DNA from: Tubiluchus corallicola
Lineage: Eukaryota; Priapulida; Priapulimorpha; Priapulimorphida; Tubiluchidae
DNA length: 35,290 nt
NCBI GenBank assembly: GCA_030141605.1
Contig: JAQGDQ010001455.1
Span: 5,001-40,290 of the forward strand
Direction of reading: 5' to 3'
Shown: piece after piece, positions 1 to 9,146 of the stretch
How the letters are laid out: every line of letters starts with the position of its first letter
Position numbering within the stretch: the stretch's first letter is position 1
Program-made: the position numbers and the translations under genes
Notes under the pieces: model-generated
What the model was told of the DNA's origin: nothing
Database searches by the model: none
Seen by the model: the letters and a program-made list of their open reading frames with translations, nothing else

Positions 1-509
<509 letters not shown>

Positions 510-560
510 CCTGCACTATTTAATGCTTAATTTTAATAAACATTTTCATCCTGTTTTCAG

Positions 561-601
561 GAGTCATTGATTTCCGTTTCGCTTGTCAGAACATAATAAC
601 T
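561..601 (+). other. 5'-UTR part of left exon 1 behind a 3' splice site
   Basis: A pyrimidine-rich acceptor CTGTTTTCAG ends at 560 and the 41 bp up to the ATG hold no other start codon. This suggests the translated exon is not the first exon. The same acceptor occurs at 31110-31119 on the opposite strand in the right arm. Confidence 0.55.
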
Positions 602-810
602 ATGGCGAACAAACTGCTGATTTTTACACTAGCCATAATTCTACAGTCAACCAATGCTGAATACTGCACCCCGTCTCAGTCGTGTTGGCCCTCTGATGCA
701 GAAATTGATGCGTTCCGCCAAGATCTTTCTGACGAAGCATCTGTCTTAACGAGAGACATGGGAGCTCTTTTCCAGGAGGAAAATCACATGAACAATCCGA
801 GAGAAAAAAG
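602..810 (+). CDS. Left oxidase, coding exon 1 (signal peptide)
   Basis: Starts at ATG 602 (context AATAACTATGG) and ends in AAAAAAG before the donor GTAAGT at 811. It encodes residues 1-69 plus two bases of codon 70. Signal peptide 1-19 is followed by a Cys pair (CTPSQSC) and WPSDAEIDAF, a typical N-terminus of secreted members of this family. The transcribed exon probably starts at 561, after a 3' splice site, which implies a non-coding exon further upstream and outside the window. Confidence 0.88.
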
Positions 811-3800
811 GTAAGTATTTGCAGTTGTTAACAAAAATGTGAGTGCTCCGCAAAAAGGAAGAAATGCATAAGAACAAGGCAAGTACGAGAGAGTTGGAAA
901 ATTATAATTATAAGGTACAAATATTACAGAAAAAACTAGTTACTATTAGAAGAATACAACTTAAGCAAGAGTGCTCGTGGAACTTTAGTCTATGTAGGAA
1001 ATTTCGTCAAGTATCTCGTTGGTCACGTGACCACGATCACTCACCTGTGCAGATCTGTTTCTACCTGGGCAAGTGAGTTAATTGGTAGACGTCAACAGGC
1101 TTCTTTAAAAGTAGTTTTTCACAGTATGATAGCGGCATAATTTTTTAGAGATATTGGTAAATACAAGATTTGCTTTATGGAGACATACGATGTAAGTAAA
1201 TACATCATTTTGTATTATTTTGAATTCTTATGAACTGATCACTTTGAACATTTTAGTTTAATGAATGACAATCTTATAAATTCGATAGAACGTGGTATAA
1301 ATTAGTAAAATTACCAAATTAGGTTTATTTAAAGCGTGATTTTGTGTTTAGTAGAGTCTAGAAGTACAGAATTAAATGCAAATTTGTAAAATGGCCTTTT
1401 TTATTTTTTTAATAGAAATGACGTATAAAACACTACAATATTTTGTTGGAATATGGCAGTCATTGATTGTAGTACAGTCTCCTTCTTGTAATAGTCCAAA
1501 TGACTCTCTTGCGCTTAATCTAATTACTGAAATCTAAAACCCCGTTCACACTGTGCGTCAGTTATTGCCATAAAACCCAGTATACACTATGGTTCGAAAA
1601 GCAAAGCAGTTTATTGAATTCATTGTTTGCAGTTACTGTCAAACTAAACCCTCACTATAATATAAAATTTCACAACTTAAAATCTTAGACTCATTAAGAA
1701 TATTAAATTTATTTTATTATAAATTTACTGTAAAACTCGTTTCTTTTGATTTTTGTTACCACTTCGTTGTTTGCGGTAATAAATTTTGAAGAACCGCCAT
1801 TTTTCGTTGCGCAAGACGAATGACGTCACGAGTGCAGTCACGTGGTCAGCAAAAAGGGATACAAACGTCGGTAACATTACATTACAGATTACTAGTTGAA
1901 CCAAATTCATAAACAGCTTCGCTTATTTACCTACAGAAAATTGTGTTATAGTTTTTCTCTATTTCAAGAAAAAATATTTAGAAATTAATAAATTGAACTC
2001 TAGCAGCCATTGTAGAATTAGCATCAAACACGCCTGTAGATGGCAGCAAAGACTAAGTCAGTACTTGTACATAGCATTAGCATCAAAAACGCCTGTAGGT
2101 GGCAGCAAAGTCTAAGTCAGTTCTTGTACATAGTATTAGCATCAAAAACGCCTGTAGGTGGCAGCAAAGACTAAGTCAGTACTTGTACATGAACACAAAA
2201 ACCCACACAAAACAACAACACAATTAGCATCAAAAACGCCTGTAGGTGGCAGCAAAGCTAAGTCATACTTGTACATAGTATTAGCATCAAAAACGCCTGT
2301 AGATGGCAGCAAAGACTAAGTCAGTACTTGTACATAGTATTAGCATCAAAAACGCCTGTAGGTGGCAGCAAAGACTAAGTCAGTACTTGTACATAGTATT
2401 AGCATCAAAAACGCCTGTAGGTGGCAGCAAAGACTAAGTCAATACTTGTACATAGTATTAGCATCAAAAACGCCTGTAGGTGGCAGCAAAGACTAAGTCA
2501 GTACTTGTACATAGTATTAGCATCAAAAACGCCTGACACAAAACAACAACACAAAACACAAAAACCCACACAAAACAACAACACAAAACACAAAAACCCA
2601 CACAAAACAACAAACACAAACACAAAAACCCACACAAAACAACAAACACAAGTATTAGCATCAAAAACGCCTGTAGATGGCAGCAAAGACTAAGTCAGTA
2701 CTTGTACATAGTATTAGCATCAAAAACGCCTGTAGATGGCAGCAAAGACTAAGTCAGTACTTGTACATAGTATCAGCATCAAACACGCCTGTAGGTGGCA
2801 GCAAAGACTAAGTCAATACTTGTACATGGTATTAGCATCAAAAACGCCTGTAGGTGGCAGCAAAGACTAAGTCAGTACTTGTACATAGTATTAGCATCAA
2901 AAACGCCTGTAGGTCCCAGCAAAGTCTAAGTCAGTACTTGTACATAGTATTAGCATCAAAAACGCCTGTAGGTGGCAGCAAAGTCTAAGTCAGTACTTGT
3001 ACATAGTATTAGCATGAAAAACGCCTGTAGGTGGCAGCAAAGTCTAAGTCAGTACTTGTATATAGTAGACTGCATATTAAATACTACAAACGTAGGTAGT
3101 ACAAATAGCTCCTTAACTGAATCTAAAGTAAATAATTAGCACAGAAGCAGAAAAAGGTGAAAGCATTACCAGAGTTGATGAATTCTGACGTGGGCATTCA
3201 GATAGATATCAGCGTTTCAGAGAAAGTACAGAGAACTTAGACATATTAACAGGCACCTTAGACCTTAGTCCTTCCCGTGCACGGATGCACATTGGGCAGA
3301 CAGCATTTTCCACTGGGTTCTATCGGCGGCTTCTCTTTCGATGTTCTCCCAACGTCTGTTCATAGCTTGAAGGTCTTCTTTGAAAGATCTGCGCCATGTT
3401 GTTTTTGGCCGACCTCTTCCTTTTTCCACCAGGTGGTTCCACCAGTGGCGTTGTTCTGGTAGGCGTAGAATATGTCCAGCCAATCTCAGCCTTCTCTCTG
3501 CAACTATTTCGTGCAACGGCCTTGACTGCGCCTGCTGTAGGACTTCCACATTGGTAACATGGTTGCGATAGAATATTTTTTAGGATTTTCCGAAGACATT
3601 TATGGTGGAAGACGTCCAGTTTCTTTGATATCACTGCTGTAACTTTCCAGGTTTCGCTGGCATAAAGAGCCGTTGGCAGCACAATGGTGTCGTGCAAACG
3701 AAGCTTGATTTTCTTGTTTGCCCAGATTTTTCCCATCTTCCTAAATACTGCTGCTGCTTTGCCAATTTTCACCCTGACAGGTACAGAACTAGCAATTTTC

Positions 3801-6800
3801 TAGGTATCCAATTGATTTTTTGTTTATGAGAAATGAATAATAACTATGGCGAAGAGGTAAAGGAACTGCTGTTATTCTTATATTATCCGTAATTGTATTG
3901 TCAAGCACTACTGAATACTGTACATCTGATGTGCTGATTTAATCTTGTATTGTCCCCCTCTTTTCTGGTATAATTTGGTTTCCTTTTGAACTGGTCACGT
4001 GACCAATGTCTTACCTGTGAAGTTACCTGTAGACTGAAGTTACTCAGCCATTCACACACACTTCAGCTATAGATTCTTTAGGGTCGTTATAATATGCATT
4101 GATTACACTTATAGAAGATCACCATGTAACTTAGTTATTAATTTCTTAAATCTTGAACCTTTGTTTGTTAAAGAGATTTGAATAATTAGACTAGAGATTA
4201 CATTTTATAATTTACTTAAAAAGTTGTTAAAGTTAATAAGAACAGTTTGCTATAAATATCTCTGTGAATCTGAACAAATTTCACCCACTGATGGTTTCGT
4301 GTCAAAAAATCAGTTGCAGCTAATTTGAACATGCTCATTGTTTTCTTATTTTATGTTTTCCTTTTTCTTCTTCTTTCCTTCTGTTTTCTTTCTAATAACT
4401 GCAACATAGCTCTTCTTTATTCTCGTCTTCTTTCATCATCTTCATTCTCTGTTTCACATTTCAAGGTGGCTTAACAAGGTCCCCCTTTTAGCTGCCATCC
4501 AGCAAACTTCAGCATCTTAATATGGTATTTCTAGGGAGCACAGTTAATTTCATTTCATTTTTTTTTGCTGTTTGCATTTATACAAGATGTTGTACAAGTA
4601 TATTTATAGTTATTGTAGTTTGCTGGTGAAATAAACTGAATTTGAATTTGAATTTGTTTACAGATTAAACGATACAAGCTACTATGTTGTTGGAGATTTT
4701 TTATAAGAAGGTAGCACATCTGATGCTGAAATTGATACATTTTCTAAAGTCAAAGATCAGAAGCCAAACTCTTCCTCTGCTATGTTTTTTCTTGATTCGT
4801 TTCGTATTTGTTAACTATCTAATTAAGCTTTTGTTTTTCGTAATTAAAGGCAACCAGCACTGATTGTATTAGCAACTGAAACGAGTGACGTGCAAAAGGC
4901 AGTCTTATTCGCTTTGAAGTTCAACATTAAAATGACGGCATATTCGTCTGGTCACTCCTACATTGGACGTTCAGCAAATGATGATGGTGTTATAATTAAC
5001 TTGAGTGAGATGAAGGCAGCCACAGTTTACACAAACGACTACGAGGTGTCGCCAAATACAGGAGCTTACGTAGTGGCGCAGCCTGGCGTCACAAATTACC
5101 AGCTACATGAAGTGGTTAGTACTACAGTTCATAATGATAAGAAGCCTTGTTTAACAAAAAGTCTTGATTTTGAAGCACAATTTTTTTGTAAATAAAATTT
5201 AGCTAAGTTTATACACTGAAAAAGTCATTTCCAGTGCCGCTGTCATCGTCAGTGTCATCGTGGTTGCCTTTGCGGCTATGATGCTGATGATGTTGCTGAT
5301 GTTGTTGCTTACTCCTGCTGCAGATGTTCATTCTTCCACCTATTAACTCTTCCAAATTTGCAGGCCCACGAAAATGGATTACTAGCAGCTGGTGGGAGTG
5401 GTCCCACTGTTACAATGGGTGGTTTTCTGATGGGTGGCGGACACAGTCCAAACACTAGAACACTTGGATTAGGTGCTGACAACCTTCTGGGTGCCACTCT
5501 AATCACTGCTGATGGAAGCATTGTTACAGTGAATGCAAGCACGTTAGTAAAGGAAGGAAAAGATGGAAAAGTAAGTAGGCATCTCTTTGAGTCTCAAAAC
5601 ATTTTGCAGCAACATAAAGACTAATATGTGCTAAGTAACCTCTAAACCAATTTTCGAAAATGAAGTTGTAAGGGATCATGTGATCACATCAAAATGGAAT
5701 TCATTGTCGACTGGTTTCGAACAAAATGTTAATTGTCAAGGCATCTATAGGTTTTACACCTCAAATGTAGACACAGGAAAGTTCAAATGTGACTTAGGTA
5801 AGTCAAATGTAGACATAGGAATTTCGAATGTGTTTTGGTAACTCAAATGTGACTTAGGTAAGTCAAATGTAAATGCATTACTTTGAATAAATAGGTAATT
5901 AACTCATTTAAGTGCAAATTACAAAAAGATAAACCAAAGATAGTCATCACCTCTTTCATAACTTTGAAAAATGTGTTGTTTATCCCTTCCCAATGAACAG
6001 TGAATCACTAATTAGTTTTTTAAGTAATGCATTAGCACTGCATTAATGAATTAGTTTCTCTCAAGAAACATTGTTTATTTTAAGAATGTATTGTTTTCTC
6101 TAACAGTTCCAATGGTCTGTAAAGTTTACAGAATATTAGTAAACTACTAGTAGACCTATAAAGTTATTATTTTCACAGCAATTATTAAATTAAGATTAAA
6201 GGAGATTAAATTTAACATCTTTAAGCTTTATCACCTATCCACATTTGAGATACCAATGTCACATTTGACTTGACATTGTTAACACATTTGAACTACCTAA
6301 ATCTACATTTGAGTTACCAAGACACATTTGAACTACCTAAATCTACATTTGAGTTACCAAGACACATTTGAATTACCTAAATCTACATTTGAGTTAACGC
6401 AGGTCTACATTTGACATGTAAAACCTATAAAACAAAGAAATTTACCAGAATTTAGAACAACATCGAAATGCAATTCAGTAGTTAGACAGCCAAAAGATAT
6501 ACGATAATTATGACACTGTATAGATCATTTAACAATTTACCTTACAAATTAAGTATCTTGATTGGTATGAAACTACGCTGCACTTCACAAACAAACTCGA
6601 GCAAATTTGAGTTTTTCTAACATGCTGAGCCAATCAGCAGAGCCAACATTGTTCAGCTTGATGTGTCTCCCTTCTTCCAGTTGTCTATCACTCGCATCAG
6701 CAACAAATTTTGGGAAGAGTTGGGAGATTTACTATAATATTTTTAGTAACTGCTATAACGAATAATCATCTATACTGATCATTGTGAAGCATATTCCAAA

Positions 6801-9146
6801 CAATGTAATTGGATGGTTTTTAATGCATTTTAATAGACGTAGTTCATACACTAAACCTGTGCACTGGTGTTTTTGAGTACTGGCCCACATTACCTTCAAC
6901 TTGCCAATATTGCTCTGATTTAGACAACACAGAATTCATAAATAACACGAAAGAAATTACACTGAAATGAGTGAACAAACCATTTCTGTGCATTGCTGTA
7001 AAGCAGACAAATCCATCCTTGTGATTGCTAACCTGGTACAAAACTAATAATAGTGATAATACCAGGTAAATCATTGAAGAAATCCAAACGTGGCCAACAT
7101 TACCACAATATACTATATATCTTTAACAATACTTATTAATAGTCAAGATTAATTAGACCCAATGCTTGTGAGAGCCACAAAAAGACATTTTCTAGACTGT
7201 TGTTTTATTTCAGGTATAGCTAATGGTTTTATAGTTGTGGCTTTTATGGTCTTATAGATAATGCAGGAAATTCACCAAACATCTGTAGAGAGCCATTGTC
7301 CAGTGTAGCTAAAGCGGGAAGTTCAGCAGACACCTGCAGAGAGCCATTGTCCAATGTAGCTAAGGCGGGAAGTTCACCAAACATCTGCAAAGAGCCATTG
7401 TCCAGTGTAGCTAAGGCTGAAAGTTCACCAGACACCTGCAGAGAGCCATTATCCAATGTAGCTAAGGCGGGAAGTTCACCAAACATCTGCAGAGAGCCAT
7501 TGTCCAGTGTAACTTTGGCTCTGGAAGTTCATCAAAACAACTGCAGAGAGCCATTGTCCAGTGTAGCTAAGGCTGGAAGTTCGCCAAACATCTGCAGAGA
7601 GCCATTGTCCAGTGTAATTAAGGCTGGAAGTTCGCCAAACATCTGCAGAGAGCCATTGTCCAGTGTAGCTAAGGCTGAAAGTTCGCCAAACATCTGCAGA
7701 GAGCCATTGTCCAGTTTAGCTAATGCAGGAAGTTCATCAAAACATCTGCAGAGAACCTTTGTCCAGTGTAGCTAAGGCTGAAAGTTCGCCAAACATCTGC
7801 AGAGAGCCATTGTCCAGTTTAGCTAATGCAGGAAGTTCATCAAAACGTCTGCAGAGAGCCATTGTCCAGTGTAGCTAAGGCTGAAAGTTCACCAAACATC
7901 TGTAGAGAGCCATTGTCCAGTTAACGATTTGTTATAATACAGCTAAACAGGCACTGCATTCCCAATCCGCTGTGCGCCTGGAATAAAGGATCTCTTTCTT
8001 GTTTCTTTCACCACCTGTAAGCTTTTCGTATGATATCTACTACAGTAGAGTCTGTACGTGTAAAACCGTCTTTTGGAAACAGCTTTTTTATCAGTGAAGG
8101 TGAATTCATCTTCAACAGAAACGTGCTATAATTGATTTGCTTCCTTTCAGGTTGAGGTAACAGACGACACTGATCTATTCTATGCCATTCGTGGAGGCGG
8201 TGGAGTTTTTGGAATTGCAACAGAATACATCGTGCAGTTGCAGCCGGAAAGGGATGGGTACACATCCATGTACTGTAACTTCTACATCATATCTAAAGAC
8301 GGCAAGGAAAACTACCTAAAAGACGTGTTGACAGTCTATTTCGAGGAGGTCTTACTTTCGCTGCCACCTGAGTGGGGTGGGTACATCCTGATGCATTCAG
8401 CCCCTAAATATTCGACGGAATATGGGGTGTACACGCAGGGAAGTATCACTTTTTTGATGCTGCACAATGGTAAAGCATCAGAAGAGGCGAAGCAAGTTTT
8501 TGTGCCTCTTGCGGATATGGAAGATAAATATCGTCCTCATCGCTGCTTCTTTCAAGATTATGAAACCTTCTGGGATTACCAGAAGAGTGCAGCCGATGTT
8601 TTGGATGTTCCAATTTACATAGACGGTCGGTTTTCTCAGCCGGAGTTTTTTAGCAGAACTTTTGCAGAAGAGTTTTCCGAACTGTTCATAGATATATCTT
8701 TACGCGGTGAGGAATATGTATCTATGGGCTGTACGATGGTTCATCTGGGTGGAGCTGCCAATACTAGCAATGTAAACCACAGTGATACTCCGGTAGGAAC
8801 ACATTTTAGGGATGCTTTGTGGCACTCGACGTGTGCTGCCAACTGGTGGGAAGAACCGGAAGCAGAGGACAGAAGTGTCCGCTTCATGAATGATGAGTGG
8901 CGGCCGATGATGAAGAAGTATGGACGTGGCAGTTACTACAATGAACCAAGTCGAGTTGTGGAAGACATAGCAGAGGAATTCTGGGATGAAACTAAATATG
9001 AAAAGTTGTTAGAGATCAAGAGGAAGTGGGATCCGGAGAACAGGTTCACGTGTTGGCAGTGCGTTGGTTATTCAAAAGATGGCGCTAATGCTGCTGCCCC
9101 GTTACTGTCCTTGATGACGTCACTGTTGATTCTCTTGAACCTGTAG
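602..9146 (+). CDS. Secreted BBE-like FAD-linked oxidase, left copy (4 coding exons)
   Basis: Coding exons join(602..810, 4850..5114, 5364..5570, 8151..9146): 1677 nt, 558 residues. Every junction is GT-AG and in phase (AG|G, then phase 0, 0). Seen: a signal peptide (residues 1-19, hydrophobic LLIFTLAIIL, then EYC); the FAD-binding (PCMH) domain with SGHSY, where His105 sits at the usual 8-alpha-histidyl FAD site; GGFLMGGGHS (177-186); GADNLLGA; an RGGGGVFG loop (241-248); and a C-terminal BBE domain (about 488-532) with SYYNEPS and a CWQC. The Cys that forms the second flavin bond in bicovalent relatives is Gly171 here. The tail KDGANAAAP followed by LLSLMTSLLILLNL resembles a GPI-attachment signal. 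Family members oxidise alcohols, sugars or amines with O2 at the cell surface or outside the cell; the substrate is unknown. Length fits the family. Exon 1 is chosen by its ATG, signal peptide and upstream 3' splice site (CTGTTTTCAG at 551-560). Confidence 0.9.
1020..1033. promoter_or_regulatory. 14-bp palindrome with an E-box core (TGGTCACGTGACCA)
   Basis: A perfect palindrome centred on CACGTG, a core bound by bHLH and bHLH-ZIP factors, 210 bp into intron 1. The same 14 bp recurs at 3992-4005, and a related TCACGTGGTC is at about 1838. The right arm keeps the matching copy at 30637-30650. A regulatory role is inference only. Confidence 0.35.
2191..2223 (+). repeat. AC-rich block replacing part of a 59-bp unit
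   Basis: A 33-bp run of A and C after one leading G, with words such as AAACCCACACAAAAC and AACAACAAC, sits between CTTGTACAT and TTAGCATC in place of AGTA. There is no matching block in the right arm at the paired unit. Confidence 0.75.
2536..2651 (+). repeat. AC-rich tandem block inside the 59-bp array
   Basis: About 116 bp built only from A and C in words such as ACACAAAACAACAAC and CACAAAAACCCACAC, repeated about three to four times. It follows a unit cut after GCCTG, and normal units resume at AGTATTAGCATC. Confidence 0.8.
3265..3780 (-). mobile_element. Non-LTR retrotransposon relic: reverse transcriptase C-terminal part, left arm
   Basis: Reading on -, one frame (from about 3772) gives GKAAAVFRKMGKIW, LPTALYASETWKVT and LDVFHHKCLRKIL. 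A second frame (from about 3560 to 3265) gives RLRLAGHILRLPEQ, GRGRPKTTWRR and ADRTQWKMLSAQC before a stop. These are hallmarks of the region after the polymerase domain in many LINE reverse transcriptases (ASETW, HHKCLR, AGHxLR, RGRPxxTWRR). The two frames meet near 3560 through a frameshift. The N-terminal domains are absent, so it is a dead 5'-truncated copy, antisense to the host gene. The clade is not assigned. The same frameshift is present in the right copy. Confidence 0.85.
3992..4005. promoter_or_regulatory. Second CACGTG palindrome (TGGTCACGTGACCA)
   Basis: Identical over 14 bp to 1020-1033, with a similar downstream ACCTGTG. It is absent from the paired place in the right arm (about 27817-27850), where about 32 different bases replace it. 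Function unknown. Confidence 0.35.
4638..4656 (+). repeat. (GAATTT)3 tail after AATAAA, likely retroelement 3' end
   Basis: GAATTTGAATTTGAATTTG follows GTGAAATAAACT. Short hexameric tails directly after an AATAAA-like signal are common at 3' ends of SINEs and some LINEs. The 5' end of the element could not be located. The inverted copy is at 27181-27200. Confidence 0.4.
4850..5114 (+). CDS. Left oxidase, coding exon 2 (FAD-binding domain, flavin His)
   Basis: Acceptor AAAG at 4846-4849; donor GTTAGT at 5115. It encodes residues 70 (split codon) to 158: the start of the FAD_binding_4 domain (PALIVLATETSDVQKAV), the SSGHSYIGRS loop with candidate FAD-linking His105, and VVAQPGVTNYQLHEV. The right copy encodes the identical protein segment. 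Confidence 0.9.
5115..5363 (+). other. Intron 2 of left oxidase
   Basis: 249 bp with donor GTTAGT and acceptor CCAAATTTGCAG. It contains an imperfect trinucleotide-rich stretch (TGATGATGTTGCTGATG, about 5278-5310). The right-arm intron is 243 bp; a 6-bp indel near 5131 accounts for the difference. Confidence 0.85.
5364..5570 (+). CDS. Left oxidase, coding exon 3 (FAD-binding glycine-rich core)
   Basis: Residues 159-227. It contains GGSGPTVTMGG followed by GGGHS and LGLGADNLLGATLITADG, the family's flavin-contacting region. The position that is Cys in bicovalent members (before PTV) is Gly171. The donor is GTAAGT at 5571. Protein sequence is identical in the right copy. Confidence 0.9.
5746..6429. 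mobile_element. Foldback-like element with subrepeat-bearing inverted termini, left arm
   Basis: The ends are inverted: TATAGGTTTTACA at 5746-5758 and TGTAAAACCTATA at 6417-6429, each followed inward by the TCAAATGTAGAC motif or its complement. Inside each terminus are tandem subrepeats with the word TCAAATGT: about 60-bp units at 5760-5880, and about 40-bp units on the opposite strand at 6240-6410. The centre (5880-6235) is AT-rich and non-coding. This architecture, long inverted termini made of tandem repeats, is that of Foldback-type non-autonomous DNA elements. No transposase is present and no clear target duplication was seen. Confidence 0.65.
7262..7921 (+). repeat. 51-bp minisatellite, left arm
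   Basis: About 13 units with the landmarks GAAGTTCACCAAACATCTGC, AGAGAGCCATTGTCCAGTGT and AGCTAAGGC. The 51-bp length is a multiple of three, so frames stay open across it (repeating SSPNICREPLSSVAKA) without coding evidence. The right-arm array (23408-24345) has about 18 units. Confidence 0.93.
8151..9146 (+). CDS. Left oxidase, coding exon 4 (substrate and BBE domains, possible GPI signal)
   Basis: Residues 228-558 with stop TAG at 9144-9146. It begins VEVTDDTDLFYAIRGGGGVF after acceptor TTCCTTTCAG. The central region forms the substrate side of the fold. SYYNEPS, YEKLLEIKRKWDPEN and RFTCWQCVGY form the BBE C-terminal domain. The last 14 residues are hydrophobic after a small-residue stretch, as in GPI signals. 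Left-specific residues are I409, H445 and N557. Confidence 0.92.
   Translation, partial: VEVTDDTDLFYAIRGGGGVFGIATEYIVQLQPERDGYTSMYCNFYIISKDGKENYLKDVLTVYFEEVLLSLPPEWGGYILMHSAPKYSTEYGVYTQGSITFLMLHNGKASEEAKQVFVPLADMEDKYRPHRCFFQDYETFWDYQKSAADVLDVPIYIDGRFSQPEFFSRTFAEEFSELFIDISLRGEEYVSMGCTMVHLGGAANTSNVNHSDTPVGTHFRDALWHSTCAANWWEEPEAEDRSVRFMNDEWRPMMKKYGRGSYYNEPSRVVEDIAEEFWDETKYEKLLEIKRKWDPENRFTCWQCVGYSKDGANAAAPLLSLMTSLLILLNL

Larger units (their letters stand above)
2017..3067 (+). repeat. 59-bp minisatellite, left arm
   Basis: Tandem units with the landmarks TAGCATCAAAAACGCCTGTA, GGTGGCAGCAAAG and AGTACTTGTACATAG; the period is 59 bp by counting between landmarks. Single-base variants (AGATGGCAG/AGGTGGCAG, GACTAAG/GTCTAAG) mark units. 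The array is interrupted twice by AC-rich blocks (2191-2223 and 2536-2651). The inverted counterpart is at 28773-29661. ORFs across it are unsupported. Confidence 0.93.
3932..4715. mobile_element. Insertion splitting the pseudo-exon, flanked by 10-bp direct repeats
   Basis: ACATCTGATG is present at 3922-3931 and again at 4716-4725, flanking 784 bp that interrupt the exon-1-like sequence. This fits a target-site duplication. Inside are a 14-bp CACGTG palindrome (3992-4005), a T/C-rich stretch, and near the end AAATAAACTGAATTTGAATT, a short hexamer tail typical of some retroelement 3' ends. No terminal inverted repeats and no coding capacity were seen. The matching insertion is at 27122-27907. 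Confidence 0.5.
3804..4766 (+). pseudogene. Decayed duplicate of oxidase exon 1, split by an insertion, left arm
   Basis: From 3804 the sequence resembles exon 1: an acceptor-like TTTTCTAG, ATTGATTTTTTGTTT, then AATAATAACTATGGCGAA around an ATG at 3846, like AACATAATAACTATGGCGAA at the real start. Homology continues through CTGAATACTG to ACATCTGATG (3922-3931) and resumes at 4716-4766 with TCTGATGCTGAAATTGATAC, which corresponds to TCTGATGCAGAAATTGATGC in exon 1. The reading frame has a stop at codon 5 (AAG AGG TAA), so it is a pseudo-exon. Both arms carry it, so it predates the inverted duplication. It looks like a partial tandem duplication of exon 1 inside intron 1. Confidence 0.7.
811..4849 (+). 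other. Intron 1 of left oxidase and its contents
   Basis: A 4039-bp intron (the right-arm equivalent is 3872 bp). It holds, in order, AT-rich sequence with a CACGTG palindrome (811-2016), a 59-bp minisatellite (2017-3067), an antisense non-LTR retrotransposon fragment (about 3265-3772), and a decayed exon-1 copy split by an insertion (3804-4766). In 1034-2016 nothing else is supported. The donor is GTAAGT; the acceptor is TTTTTCGTAATTAAAG, a rather weak pyrimidine tract. Confidence 0.75.
5571..8150 (+). other. Intron 3 of left oxidase and its contents
   Basis: 2580 bp (3098 bp in the right copy). It holds a foldback-like element (5746-6429) and a 51-bp minisatellite (7262-7921). The stretch 6430-7261 is AT-rich, with a 76-codon antisense frame judged not real. 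7922-8150 shows nothing beyond the acceptor TTCCTTTCAG. Confidence 0.8.

Noticed and set aside
843-1076. 77-codon frame in intron 1 (mirror 30594-30827)
   Set aside because: It follows directly after the exon-1 donor GTAAGT, has no splice signals of its own, and its residue content is low-complexity Lys/Gln.
3265-3772. Reverse transcriptase frame as a host gene
   Set aside because: 5'-truncated, frameshifted near 3560 in both arms, antisense in an intron; a dead retroelement fragment.
6844-7074. 76-codon antisense frame with a signal-peptide-like start, present in both arms (24532-24762)
   Set aside because: It is kept only because the arms are near-identical. The arm differences in it are mostly amino-acid changing, unlike in the true exons, so no coding constraint is visible.
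7244-7775. Open frames on both strands over the 51-bp array (also 23500-24362)
   Set aside because: 51 is divisible by three, so stops are avoided in several frames. The arrays lie inside intron 3 and differ in copy number between arms.
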